Made by a program: the position numbers and the translations under genes
Origin: JAJFUI01 sp963754135
GTDB taxonomy: Bacteria; Planctomycetota; Planctomycetia; Pirellulales; Thermoguttaceae
Direction of reading: 5' to 3'
Assembly (NCBI GenBank): GCA_963754135.1
Contig: CAVWEY010000003.1
Coordinates: 1,178,001-1,242,000 of the forward strand
Length of the DNA: 64,000 nt
Notes under the pieces: generated by a model
What the model saw: the letters and a program-made list of their open reading frames with translations, nothing else
Database searches by the model: none
What the model was told of the DNA's origin: nothing
Shown: piece after piece, positions 26,338-35,826 of the stretch
Layout: every line of letters starts with the position of its first letter
Position numbering within the stretch: position 1 is the first letter of the stretch

Positions 26338-27216
26338 CTAGAACAGTTTTGGCGCCTCCGGCCAAAGGGTGAAATAGACGCCGTCCAGGGCGATCCCCAA
26401 CAGCAAGTCCAACAAGAGAATCACGACGAAGGAGTAGACGAAGGCGGCGGTGGCGGCCCGGCCCACCCCCTCGGCCCCCGGCTCGCAGTGGAAGCCGCGG
26501 TAACAGGCGATCAGGGCGATGGCGGCGCCGAAGAACAGGCTCTTGAACACGCCCGCAAACAGGTCGAAATTGCCCACGAAGTGCTGCGAGTTCTCCAGGT
26601 AGTGGTGCCAGTCGATGCCCAGCAACTCGACGGCGTAGAAGAGCGCCCCGGCCACGCCCATGAAGTCGGCCATGACCGTCAGGGCGGGGATCAGCAACAG
26701 GCAGCCGAGGAACCGCGGCACGACCAGGTAATGGATCGGATTGGCGCCCATCGTCACCAGGGCGTCGATCTGCTCGGTGACGCGCATCGTGCCCAACTCG
26801 GCGGCCATGGCGCTGCCCACCCGGCCGGCCAGCATGGTGGCCGCCAGCACCGGCCCCAACTCGCGGACCAACGACATATTGATCACGGCGCCCAGCTTGG
26901 CCTCCATGTGCAGATTGCGGAATTGCACGTAGCTCTGCACCACCAACACCATCCCGATGAAGGTGCCGGTCAGGGCGACCACGGGCAGACTCAACACGCC
27001 GATCTGGTAGAAGTTGGGCAGAAGCGTCTCTTTCCGCGGCAGCCGGGCCAACATCCAACCGAACGTCCGCAGGGAGAAGGTGGCGATGCCCCCCAGGCCG
27101 GCGATCCAGTCCATCATCAGCCCGCCGAAGTCGGCGATCCAGTCGGTAGCCACGGCGACCGGCCCGCCGGCCGCGGATGCCGGGTGTTGGATGTCGGAGG
27201 TGGGATTGGCGTCCAT
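26338..27216 (-). CDS. mlaE: MlaE-like ABC transporter permease
   Basis: This intact ~292-aa inner-membrane permease of the phospholipid transport system has the conserved block FIGMVLVVQSYVQF, then SLVRELGPVLAATMLAGRVG, then MRVTEQIDALVTMGANPIHY, then CLLLIPALTVMADFMGV, and membrane helices to the C-terminus (AAFVYSFVVILLLDLLLGIA). ATG 27216 is immediately preceded by palindromic element B3, whose terminal GAGGAGTACA supplies the ribosome site. The N-terminal 25 residues (MDANPTSDIQHPASAAGG) look unlike the family and may also be repeat-derived. Confidence 0.93.
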   Translation of the reverse strand: MDANPTSDIQHPASAAGGPVAVATDWIADFGGLMMDWIAGLGGIATFSLRTFGWMLARLPRKETLLPNFYQIGVLSLPVVALTGTFIGMVLVVQSYVQFRNLHMEAKLGAVINMSLVRELGPVLAATMLAGRVGSAMAAELGTMRVTEQIDALVTMGANPIHYLVVPRFLGCLLLIPALTVMADFMGVAGALFYAVELLGIDWHHYLENSQHFVGNFDLFAGVFKSLFFGAAIALIACYRGFHCEPGAEGVGRAATAAFVYSFVVILLLDLLLGIALDGVYFTLWPEAPKLF

Positions 27217-27287
27217 TGTACTCCTCACGCTCCGCGTGAGGTTCGATTCGGGCGTCCTGTCTCCTCTCGCGGAGCGAGAGGAGTACA
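27217..27287. repeat. Palindromic element family B, copy B3, abutting the mlaE start
   Basis: The arms 27217-27240 and 27264-27287 pair imperfectly. Read toward mlaE it ends GAGGAGTACA directly before the ATG, which is a good Shine-Dalgarno sequence. Confidence 0.9.
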
Positions 27288-27524
27288 TTACATCCCTTCT
27301 CCCATTATTTCGTCGGGCCGACATTACGGCTTGAACAAAGTCTGCCGGTTGGTGGGCTTCTGCCAATGGCGTAATCTGGGAGCTATGGGTAGAATTGGTC
27401 GACCGGCCAACGCAATTCCAAGTCAATCGCGACATTTTCGTTCCAATTCAGTGGGATTCGCTAATTAAGAAGATGGGACGAGCCGGAGTGCAGTCCCACT
27501 AAGCTGCGGAGAGGGGATGGTTCG

Positions 27525-28169
27525 ATGGGGGAGCAGGGCGAGACGCCGAACTTCAGCCGTGCCGAGCGGGCGGACGAGTTCGCCCGGCTGTTCGGCCGCC
27601 ACGCCCGGCAAATCTACGCCTACATCCTCACGTTGATCCCCCATTGGGCGGATGCCGAGGATGTCTTTCAAGAGACCAGCACCATCATCTGGGAGAAGTT
27701 CGACCAGTTCACGCCCGGCACGAACTTCCGCGCCTGGGCCTGCCAGGTGGCGTACTATCGGGCGATCTGGTTCCGGCAGCGGCAGAAGAAGGTGGCCATC
27801 CCCTTCGGCGAGGAGTTCTTCCGGCTCGTGGCGGCCGAGACCGTCTCGCAGCAGGACTTGCTCGAGGACCGGCACGTGGCCCTGGCCGGCTGCGTCGAGA
27901 AGCTGCCGCAGTTGGACCGCGAGCTGATCGACCTGAGCTATGCGCCGGGCATGACGATCAAGCAGGCGGCATTGGAGTTGGGCCGCTCGCCGGACGCCGC
28001 CTACAAGGCCCTGAAACGCATCCACCGCGAACTGTTCGATTGCGTGGAAACGGCAATGAAGGAGGCGGAAAAGGGGACAGGTCCAATTTGCCGGAACGGC
28101 CCGGAGGGTGCTTCGCACAAATTGGACCTGTCCCCTTTTCCGCCGGAACAGCGTGAAAACAAGGACTAA
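27525..28169 (+). CDS. ECF sigma factor with repeat-encoded C-terminus
   Basis: ATG 27525 follows GAGAGGGG. Region 2 is ARLFGRHARQIYAYILTLIP, with DAEDVFQETSTIIWEKF, and region 4 is LPQLDRELIDLSYAPGMTIK, with AALELGRSPDAAYKALKRIH. This is the planctomycete ECF type that is followed by a FecR-domain protein. The natural end is near FDCVETAMKEA. The last ~35 residues come from palindromic element A4 (28064-28144), read in frame, plus a short tail (EQRENKD). The stop lies 4 nt before the next gene, so the pair is an operon. Confidence 0.9.
   Translation: MGEQGETPNFSRAERADEFARLFGRHARQIYAYILTLIPHWADAEDVFQETSTIIWEKFDQFTPGTNFRAWACQVAYYRAIWFRQRQKKVAIPFGEEFFRLVAAETVSQQDLLEDRHVALAGCVEKLPQLDRELIDLSYAPGMTIKQAALELGRSPDAAYKALKRIHRELFDCVETAMKEAEKGTGPICRNGPEGASHKLDLSPFPPEQRENKD
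28064..28144. repeat. Palindromic element family A, copy A4 (sigma factor C-terminus)
   Basis: Perfect 27-nt arms (28064-28090 and 28118-28144). The 27-nt spacer is the exact reverse complement of the A1 core. It is translated in frame. Confidence 0.95.
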
Positions 28170-28173
28170 CCGC

Positions 28174-30036
28174 GTGAGTCTTTCGCCGCCGCAAGCCGCC
28201 GAACTGCACGAGTTGCTGTGGCAACTCCGCATCGGCGCCGCCGCGCCCGAGCAGTTGGCCCGGCTGGAGCGGCTGGTGTGCGACGACCCGCAGGTCCGGG
28301 CGTTCTACGTCCGCTACATGCACCTCTGCGCCGACCTGCACTGGAACGGCGTGGAGAAGAGCGAGAAGGCAAATGCTGAATGCGGAATGATGAATGATGA
28401 ACTGCCGGCCAAGACGGCATCGGACGGGATTCATCCTTCATCCTTCATCCTTCATCCTTCCGAAGTCCGCAGTCCCGAGCCGCTCATCCCCCCCATCATC
28501 ATCGACACGTCCTCCGCCGGCCGCTATCCGCCGACCGCGGGCCTGTTTGCCGTCGGCGGCCCGCTGTTCTCCTACGCGGCCGCCACGGTCATCATGGGTG
28601 CGATCATACTGACCTTCTGGATGTGGAAGGTGTCGCTGGAGGGTGGCCCAGACACTTTGCCTGCGCCGGTTGCCGGCACAGGCAATATGCCCGTGCCACC
28701 CGCGGCGCCGGAGCCTGTCGGGCGGATCACCGGCCTGGCCGATTGCCGCTGGGCCGATCCGCAAAACGCCCCCACCGCCGTGACAGTTTCTCTGGGGGGT
28801 GAGTATTCGTTGGCCGCCGGCTTGATGGAAATCACCTACAAAACCGGGGCCAAGGTGATCCTGCAAGGCCCTTGCACCTATGAAGTCGATTCCGCCGCCG
28901 GCGGCTTCCTCTCGCTGGGCAAGCTGACGGCGCGGGTCGAGAAATCCGAAATCCAAAATCCGAAATCCGAAGGTTCCGATCCTTCATCCTTCATCCTTCA
29001 TCCCTCAGCCTTGTTTTCCGTCCGCACTCCCACCGCGGTGGTCACCGACCTGGGCACGGAGTTCGGCGTGGAAGTGGAGCGGTCGGGCGTCACCAGGTCA
29101 TACGTGTTCCGCGGCGCGGTGAGGGTGGAACCCCTCGCGCACGGCGGCCCGCAGCCGGGGCCGCGCGAGTTGATCCTGCACGAGAGCGAATCGGCATCGG
29201 TCCAACCCGGCGTCAACGGGGTTGCCGCGATCCGTCCGGAGAAGGTCGCGGCGGGGACTTTCGTGCGGCGGATTGCCCGCGGCCCCAGGATCATCGATCT
29301 CCTCGACATCGTCGCCGGTGGAGACGGCGCAGGGACCTGCCGTGATTGCGGCATCGACGCGAGTACGGGCCTGCAAGACACCGTGTTCCTGCCGCGGGAG
29401 CGCCTTTCGGATGGAAAGTACCATCGGGCGCCGTACATGAAGCTGGTCGATGGCGTGTTCATACCGCAGCCAAGCCGAGGCCCCGTGCAACTCGATTCCG
29501 CCGGCCACGCCTTCGACGGCTTTCCGCCGCAGAGCGACGGTCAGGGGTTCGGGTCGATCTGGTCGCGGGCTGCCCAGGTCCGCCCCAGAGAGTACTTGCC
29601 GGATCCCAACTGGTATTGGATCTACACGGCACATTTCGGCAGCGGATTCATGCCGGAGAAACGCGGGCTGTTGGGCATGCACGCCAACGCGGGCATTACC
29701 TTCGATTTGGCGGCGATCCGCACCGCCCACGGCGGCGGCCGGCGGCCGGCGGCGGCCTTCTTCCGGGCGATGGCGGGCAAGGCCAGCCCCACCCTGGCCG
29801 AACTGTGGGTCTTCGTCGATGGGCGATTGGCCTGGAGGAGCAAGCCGATCACCGCCGACGACGGCCCGCGCCCGGTCAAGGTGGCCCTGCAACCGGGCGA
29901 CCGCTTTCTGACCTTGGTGACCACCGAAGGGAGCGACGGACGCTCGGAGGATTGGGCGGTGTTCGGCGATCCCGTTATCGAGGAGGCGGAGGATTTGAGT
30001 TCCAAGCAACCCATGAAGAAGGAGACGCCCCTATGA
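28174..30036 (+). CDS. FecR-domain membrane protein with three in-frame repeats
   Basis: GTG 28174 begins VSLSPPQAAELHELLWQLRI, a cytoplasmic part typical of anti-sigma-like regulators paired with planctomycete ECF factors. One membrane helix (YAAATVIMGAIILTFWMW) leads to a FecR domain (FSVRTPTAVVTDLGTEFGVE) and a C-terminal domain that may bind carbohydrate or cell wall (PDPNWYWIYTAHFGSGFM). It probably controls the upstream sigma factor. The 620-aa frame is unbroken although three foreign-looking repeats are read: 28370-28461, 28641-28701 and 28940-29006. Confidence 0.82.
   Translation: MSLSPPQAAELHELLWQLRIGAAAPEQLARLERLVCDDPQVRAFYVRYMHLCADLHWNGVEKSEKANAECGMMNDELPAKTASDGIHPSSFILHPSEVRSPEPLIPPIIIDTSSAGRYPPTAGLFAVGGPLFSYAAATVIMGAIILTFWMWKVSLEGGPDTLPAPVAGTGNMPVPPAAPEPVGRITGLADCRWADPQNAPTAVTVSLGGEYSLAAGLMEITYKTGAKVILQGPCTYEVDSAAGGFLSLGKLTARVEKSEIQNPKSEGSDPSSFILHPSALFSVRTPTAVVTDLGTEFGVEVERSGVTRSYVFRGAVRVEPLAHGGPQPGPRELILHESESASVQPGVNGVAAIRPEKVAAGTFVRRIARGPRIIDLLDIVAGGDGAGTCRDCGIDASTGLQDTVFLPRERLSDGKYHRAPYMKLVDGVFIPQPSRGPVQLDSAGHAFDGFPPQSDGQGFGSIWSRAAQVRPREYLPDPNWYWIYTAHFGSGFMPEKRGLLGMHANAGITFDLAAIRTAHGGGRRPAAAFFRAMAGKASPTLAELWVFVDGRLAWRSKPITADDGPRPVKVALQPGDRFLTLVTTEGSDGRSEDWAVFGDPVIEEAEDLSSKQPMKKETPL
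28370..28461. repeat. Family M inverted repeat inside the FecR-domain gene
   Basis: The left part, AATGATGAATGATGAAC, is inverse-related to the right part, (TTCATCC)n, across a GCCGGCCAAGACGGCATCGG spacer. It encodes an N-D-E then S-S-F-I-L-H-P type peptide, as does the intergenic copy at 7674. Confidence 0.82.
28641..28701. repeat. Imperfect palindrome inside the FecR-domain gene, second element
   Basis: The arms GGGTGGCCCAGACACTTTGC and the inverse-related GGCAATATGCCCGTGCCACCC surround a CGCCGGTTGCCGG centre. It encodes a Pro/Gly/Thr segment just after the membrane helix. Confidence 0.65.
28940..29006. repeat. Repeat with AAATCCGA units inside the FecR-domain gene, third element
   Basis: Tandem GAAATCCGAAATCCA-type units are followed by (TTCATCC)n. 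The first half resembles the block in the secretin gene at 48085-48165, the second half family M. Confidence 0.75.
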
Positions 30037-30213
30037 ATGGCCCATAGCAGACAACGGCAAGGCCGGCTGTTGCCGCGCCTCGTGTGCGTTAGTTTGTCGC
30101 GTATCGGATTTCTGAGTCCCGAGTGGAGGCGTCCGGGTTCATTCATCCGGAGTGGTTCTGGAGCATCCGGGCGTTTCCGTGAGTGTGTTTTTCTCAATTT
30201 GAGGAGAGTGAAA

Positions 30214-31155
30214 ATGTCTCGCAAGTCTTTTTACCTTGGTTTGTTCTCGATGGTTGCGGTGTTCTTGGCCACCTCGCCGGCGTTGGCAGTCGCGCTCTAC
30301 TCGGACGTGCTGAACAACTATGGAAGTGCCGATAAGCATAGTCTGGCGGCCTATTCGGCAGTATATGCCGGCGGCACGTATGCGCCGGTAGCACGACTGC
30401 GTGGACGCCATACAACAACTCCACCAGTGCTTGGTACTATGCCAATACCTCGTCCACCGACGGGTATCCTTCAACGGGGTATAGCTTCGACGGTAGCGGC
30501 AACGTCACCCTCAATACTAATAACTGGACGCCCGCCTGTTTCACCACTGGCGCCGCCCCCGGCGGCAGCAGCGCCTTGCCGTACTACCCCTACTTCTACA
30601 CTGAGGGTTCCAACACTAGTAACGGCGGCCCCTTTGGATCCAGCTCCTACACGGGCTTCATTATTAGCCCGCCCGGGGTCGCCGCAGGAGGAGCCAGCTC
30701 CACCTACTCGCTGACGTTCGCCACCTCCCCACGCAGTGATGGCGGCGAGCAGACGAATAACGCAAACTATTCGTTTTATGCGGATATTTTGTGCGGCGGA
30801 GCTTCGGTGGGAACCGTAGCCGGCATAAGTGTGCCTGGAGGCTCGAGATTCTTATCGAGTTGGTGGTCGCCTATCGGGAGCAACGGTTGGAAATATACCG
30901 GCGCCTCTAACGATGGTAGTGGCAACGACTATTATTACGTCACGGTGAACTGGACCGTGCCCAATAACAGCTATGCGGGCCAACCGATCACGTTGCTGTT
31001 CGCTAACGAGGGTGGGTACAGGGATTCCCAGGTACTACATCAGCAATGTGCAGTTGACCGGCACGGTCGTTCCGGTGCCCGAGCCGGGCACGCTGGCTTT
31101 GTTGGCCGCGGGGCTGGCGGGTCTGCTCTGCTACGCCTGGAGGAAGCGGAGGTAG
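30214..31155 (+). CDS. PEP-CTERM sorted secreted protein (two interruptions)
   Basis: ATG 30214 follows GAGGAGAG. The signal peptide is YLGLFSMVAVFLATSPALAV. The mature part is rich in Ser, Thr, Asn, Gly and Tyr (WTPYNNSTSAWYYANTSS; NANYSFYADILCGGAS), as usual for exported surface proteins. The C-terminus is a complete sorting signal: VPEPGTLALLAAGLAGLLCY followed by AWRKRR. It would be processed by an exosortase at the inner membrane and displayed or released. The frame breaks near 30395 and 31015. No known catalytic domain. Confidence 0.85.
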
Positions 31156-31184
31156 AAGTAGAAGGATACTCGGCGGCGGATCGC

Positions 31185-31221
31185 GGATGGCGGGTGCGTC
31201 TTCCCGGCGCACCCGCCATCC
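31185..31221. terminator. Perfect 14-nt hairpin after the PEP-CTERM gene
   Basis: GGATGGCGGGTGCG (31185-31198) pairs with CGCACCCGCCATCC (31208-31221). It is followed by CAAAATCCCC rather than a T-run, so it may be a terminator or another palindromic repeat. Confidence 0.5.
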
Positions 31222-31252
31222 AAAATCCCCGCGCTCGATTTTGTCGTAAACG

Positions 31253-32551
31253 ATGCAACTGCTCACAAAGACGATTGCGTTGCTGGGGACTGTGTTATGC
31301 TCCGTCGCCGCTTTCGGCCAAATCAGCCCAAGCTGGACGGATTATGACCGGTCTCAGCCGTCACAATCGCGGCAGAACCGGGCTGCCATCGCCCGTCAGA
31401 TACGCTTCCACACCGCGGCGGGAGCGGACGCGAAGCGGCAGCAGTTGATCAATTGGATTTGGCCCGGCGGGCTGCCGGCAACCTTGCCGAGCGCTACGGA
31501 CGTTCCCCTGTCCGAATTTCCCGCCGGCTTGCAGGGGAAGTATCAACCCATCAACCGGTCGCTGGTGGGGGGCGTCGTCAAGCTGGACGCGAACGTCTCG
31601 GACATGGACTTCCATTCGATCTCCTATCTTCTTAGCCCCAAAAGCGCCACGGCCAACACCAACCGCCTGGTGATCGTTCACCAAGGGCACTTCGACTCGG
31701 CCCAGGCATTGGACCGCGGAATTGGAAACTGTGCCAACGTGCTGTTACAGCGCGGTTATTCCGTGTTGTTGGTGCAAATGCCCCTGAGCGGCTGGAACAC
31801 GGACAACACGGTCAAGTTGCCTGGCGGGCAGGCCGTCACCATCAGCGGGATAACGGGGGCGGCGCATGATGATATGTTCCGCAAGCTGGCGGCGAAAATC
31901 GGGACCGGCGCCGTCTATCGCCTGTTCATCGAGCCGGTCGTGCAAGACATCAACTACTTCACACATGCCGTGCCCAACGCGGGAGACGTGAGCATGACCG
32001 GGCTTTCGGGCGGGGGTTGGACGGCTACGATGGCCCCCACCGTGGACGCGCGGATCAAGCTGAGCATCCCGGTGGCCGGCTCCGCGCCGTTCTACTGCCG
32101 CTTGAACGATCCCCGGCACGTGGGCGAGGGCGATTCGGAGCAATACCAGGCGCCGCTCTACAACGAGAACGTCAAACCCGACGGCAGCGGCGGCGGGGTG
32201 TGTACCTACCTGGAAATGTATGCCCTGGGCGGCTACGGCCAGGGCCGGCGCCAGATCATGGTAACCAACCTCCACGATCCGAGCTGCTTCGCCGGCACGT
32301 TTCCCGACGGCTTCAAGAACATCGTTAGCGAGGCGGTGTCCAATCAGTTCCGGGCGGGAAGCTGGGAGCACATTTACGATACCGCGCACATCTCCTTGCA
32401 CCAGATGACGGACGGGACCATCAGTAACGTAATCCTGCCGGCGTTGGCTGTGCCCGAGCCGCCGGCGTGTGTACCGGCAGCGGCGGTTCTGCTAGAATGT
32501 GGTGAGTGTAGATGGCGAATGCCGCAACGTAGATGGGCCCGCTGCAAATAG
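31253..32551 (+). CDS. Secreted alpha/beta-hydrolase-type protein with degenerate PEP-CTERM end
   Basis: A signal peptide (TKTIALLGTVLCSVAAFG) precedes a ~390-aa domain. The nucleophile elbow reads MTGLSGGGWTATM (GxSxG). Upstream is a strand-turn VIVHQGHFDSAQALDRG and downstream a late His region (WEHIYDTAHISLHQ), together an alpha/beta hydrolase arrangement for an ester or acyl substrate. The end has VPEPPACVPAAAVLL then WRMPQRRW: a PEP motif, a short hydrophobic stretch and basic residues, weaker than the neighbour's signal and possibly damaged by an indel. ATG 31253. Confidence 0.7.
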   Translation: MQLLTKTIALLGTVLCSVAAFGQISPSWTDYDRSQPSQSRQNRAAIARQIRFHTAAGADAKRQQLINWIWPGGLPATLPSATDVPLSEFPAGLQGKYQPINRSLVGGVVKLDANVSDMDFHSISYLLSPKSATANTNRLVIVHQGHFDSAQALDRGIGNCANVLLQRGYSVLLVQMPLSGWNTDNTVKLPGGQAVTISGITGAAHDDMFRKLAAKIGTGAVYRLFIEPVVQDINYFTHAVPNAGDVSMTGLSGGGWTATMAPTVDARIKLSIPVAGSAPFYCRLNDPRHVGEGDSEQYQAPLYNENVKPDGSGGGVCTYLEMYALGGYGQGRRQIMVTNLHDPSCFAGTFPDGFKNIVSEAVSNQFRAGSWEHIYDTAHISLHQMTDGTISNVILPALAVPEPPACVPAAAVLLECGECRWRMPQRRWARCK

Positions 32552-32620
32552 GCTCATCCGATGAGAAGTGCGTTGTTTCGGAAACCGGACCTCATTACGA
32601 GTTGAAGAGAGGAAAAGATC

Positions 32621-33717
32621 ATGCGTTGGTGCAATCGTACATCCGAAATCGGAAAGCGGAAGTCCGCCGCATTTACCCTCGTCGAACTGTTGGTCGTCAT
32701 CACGATCATCGGGATTTTGATCGCGCTGTTGCTGCCGGCGGTGCAGGCGGCGCGCGAGGCGGCGCGCCAAACACAGTGCAGGAACCACCTCAAGCAACTT
32801 GCGCTGGGAATGCTCAATTTCGAGCAGGCAAACGGGCACTTTCCCTCCGGGGGCTGGGGCAACCAGTGGGTCGGCCACCCTGACCGCGGCACCGACAAGG
32901 ACCAGCCCGGCGGCTGGTTCTATTCGATCCTGCCGCATATCGAGCAGTTGCCGCTTTATCAGCTTGGCAGCGACGGCAACGCCACCGGCTGGCCCTTGTC
33001 GTCCATCCAGATCAACGGCGGCGTGGCGCGGATCCAGACGCCGCTGGAGGTAATGAATTGCCCCACCCGACGCGCCGCTGTCCTGTATCCGAACCCCACC
33101 GGGTGGACAAACCGGGCGCCAAACGGCTATCCCTCCGGCTGCGTGCCAATGGTGGCCCGCGGCGACTATGCCGTCTGTACAGGCGCCGGCGGCGGCGCCG
33201 GCGACCTCCGTACCGACAACCCTGACCCGGAGGAGTCTGCGGCGTCCGCGGTTTGGTTTTCAAGCGGCAGCGAGCCGACGACCCTGCCGGCGGGCGATAG
33301 CTTGACCGCGACCAACGGGTGGCCGCCGTTTGCACGCTCAGGAATCTGTTACTACCGGAGTAAGGTGACGATGGCGATGGTCAGCGACGGCACGAGTTGC
33401 ACTTATATGGTCGGCGAGAAGTACCTCTGTCCAGACAGTTACGCGACCGGATTGGACCCTGCGGACAACGAGTGTATTTACAGCGGCACCGACAACGACA
33501 TACTTCGCACCACCTATCTCGGCCTCACGCCAATGATCGACACACCGGGCTACCCGGACCCTAGCCGCTTCGGCAGCGCCCACCAGAACGGCTGTCAGAT
33601 GGCGTTCTGCGACGGCTCGCGCAAATGATCAGCTACACGATTGACGCCGAAACCCATCGCCGGCTGGGCGACCGCCAGGACGGGCTGCCCATCGACGGGA
33701 AACTGGCGGGATTCTAG
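32621..33717 (+). CDS. DUF1559 prepilin-like protein
   Basis: The type IV prepilin leader AAFTLVELLVVITIIGILIA is followed by LLPAVQAAREAARQTQCRNH, the signature of DUF1559, a family massively expanded in planctomycetes. Later blocks include QPGGWFYSILPHIEQLPLYQ, NCPTRRA and SDGTSCTYMVGEKYL. The first frame ends at 33628. One missing base near 33618 restores the usual end (MISYTIDAETHRRLGDRQDG), giving about 365 aa. It is likely exported and anchored by its N-terminal helix, though its true role is unknown for the family. Confidence 0.93.
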
Positions 33718-33825
33718 CCGGCCGCCCTTGCCTGCGCTCCAGGCTAGTGTTCCAATGGGCGGAAATGCCGGCCAACTGCCGTTGTCCGTGTTGTTGACCC
33801 CCTTGACGAGAAGGAGTATCCGACG

Positions 33826-35758
33826 ATGCGCCAAACTGGTTTCCAATGCCTTGTGGGAGTTGCGTCCGCCTTGGCAACGTTCCTCTCCTGTGGTGAGCTG
33901 ATGGCGGAGCCGACGCCGGCCGGCGCTGACGGCGCAAGACGCCGGGCCGCGGATCAGCATTGACGCCGGCAAGACGAGCGAGCCGATCTCGAAATACGTA
34001 TATGGGCAGTTCATCGAACACCTGGGGCGGTGCATCTACGGCGGAATCTGGGCCGAAATGCTCGAAGACCGGAAGTTTTTCGATCCCGTCGGGGCCCAGC
34101 AGTCGCCGTGGAAGGCGATCGGGCCGGCCGGCCGGGTGGCCATGGACCGCGACAAACCGTTCGTCGGCGAGCAGACCCCGGTGATCGCGCTCTCTGGCGA
34201 CGGGGCCGCCGCCGGCATCGCCCAGGGCGCCTTGACGCTGCGCAAGGGAAAGGAGTACGTCGGGCGGGTCTGGCTCAACGGGTCGCCGGACGTTGGACCG
34301 GTCGAGGTCAGCCTGGTGTGGGGCGACGGCCCCGACGGGCGGCAAACGGCCACCATCGACCGGGTCACGGCGGACTACACGAAGACGCCTCTGCGGTTCA
34401 CGGCGGGCGCGGATACCGGTTGGGGCCGCCTGGAAATCCGCGCCGCCGGCAAGGGCCTCTTGCACGTAGGCACGGTCTCGTTGATGCCCGCCAACAACGT
34501 CCAAGGGATGAGGGCCGACACGCTGGAATTGCTCAAACAACTCGACGCGCCGGTGTATCGCTGGCCGGGCGGCAATTTCGTCAGCGGCTACAACTGGAGG
34601 GACGGCATCGGCGACGCGGACCGCCGCCCGCCGCGGAAGAACCCCGCTTGGCGGGGAATCGAGCACAACGATTTCGGGTTGGACGAGTTCATGGCCTTCT
34701 GCGGGTTGGTTGGCACGGAACCGTACGTCACCGTCAACAGCGGACTGGGCGACGCCGCCGGCGCAGTGGCGGAGGTCCAATACGCCAACGCGCCGGCCGG
34801 CCGGCCCGGCGGCCGGCTGCGGGCCGCCAACGGCCATGCAAAGCCTTACGGCGTCAAGTGGTGGAGCGTCGGCAACGAGATGTATGGCGACTGGCAACTC
34901 GGCCACGTCCCGCTGGAGAAGTACATCGCCCGTCACAATGAGTTCGCCGCGGCAATGCGGGCCGCCGACCCGTCGATCAAGCTGGTGGCGGTGGGCGCCG
35001 CGGGCCCTTGGACCGAAGGCATGTTGCGGAATTGCGCGGACCAGATGACCGCCATCAGCGAGCACTTCTATTGCGGCGAGCAGGCAAACGACTTGGCCGG
35101 CCACGTTCGCCAGATTCCCAACGAGATCCGCCGCATCGTCGCCGCGCACCGCCGGTGCCGTGAGCAGATGCCATCGCTAGGGGGCCACGACATCCGCATC
35201 GCCATGGACGAATGGAACTACAGCTACGGCCCGGACGCATACGGCGAAGGGGGCACCCCCTTTCATCTCAAGGACGCCCTGGGCATCGCCGCCGGATTGC
35301 ACGAATACTTCCGGCAAAGCGACATGGTATTGATGGCCAATTACGCCCAGACGGTCAACGTGATCGGTTGCATCAAGACCAGCGACACGGCGGCCGCCTT
35401 CGACACGACCGGCCTGGCGCTGATGCTCTATCGCAAGCACTTCGGGGTGACGCCGGTGGCGGTCGAAGCGGCCGCGCCGTTGGACGTGGCCGCGGCGTGG
35501 GCTGCCGATCGTAAGGCGCTGACGGTGGGAATTGTCAATCCCACCATGCGCTCTCTCGACGTTCCGCTGCACATCGCGGGCGCGGAGGTGAAGGGAAGCG
35601 GGCGCCGATGGCAGATCACCGGCGACGGCCCGATGGCCGAAAACGCGCCCGGCCAAGACCCGGCGGTCAAGATTGAAGAGTCGCCGGTCACAGGCGTGCC
35701 GGGCCGCGTGCGGGTGGCGCCTTGTAGCATAACGCTCTTGTCACTCGACGTGCCATGA
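33826..35758 (+). CDS. GH51-type alpha-L-arabinofuranosidase (one interruption)
   Basis: ATG 33826 follows AAGGAG. The signal peptide (CLVGVASALATFLSCG) suggests export. One extra base near 33940 separates it from the catalytic part (RISIDAGKTSEPISKYVYGQ; FIEHLGRCIYGGIWAEML). The acid/base Glu is in WWSVGNEMYG (~351) and the nucleophile Glu in AMDEWNYSYG (~461). The C-terminal beta-sandwich carries LTVGIVNPTMRSLDVPLHI. About 640 aa. It would release arabinose from plant-type or other glycans outside the cytoplasm. No sugar transporter is adjacent. Confidence 0.88.
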
Positions 35759-35826
35759 GCACTGGCGTCCGGGCTGCGGCTGACGTAGAGTAGTGGGGGA
35801 AGTCCCACTCTGCTTCCGGCCGTGCC

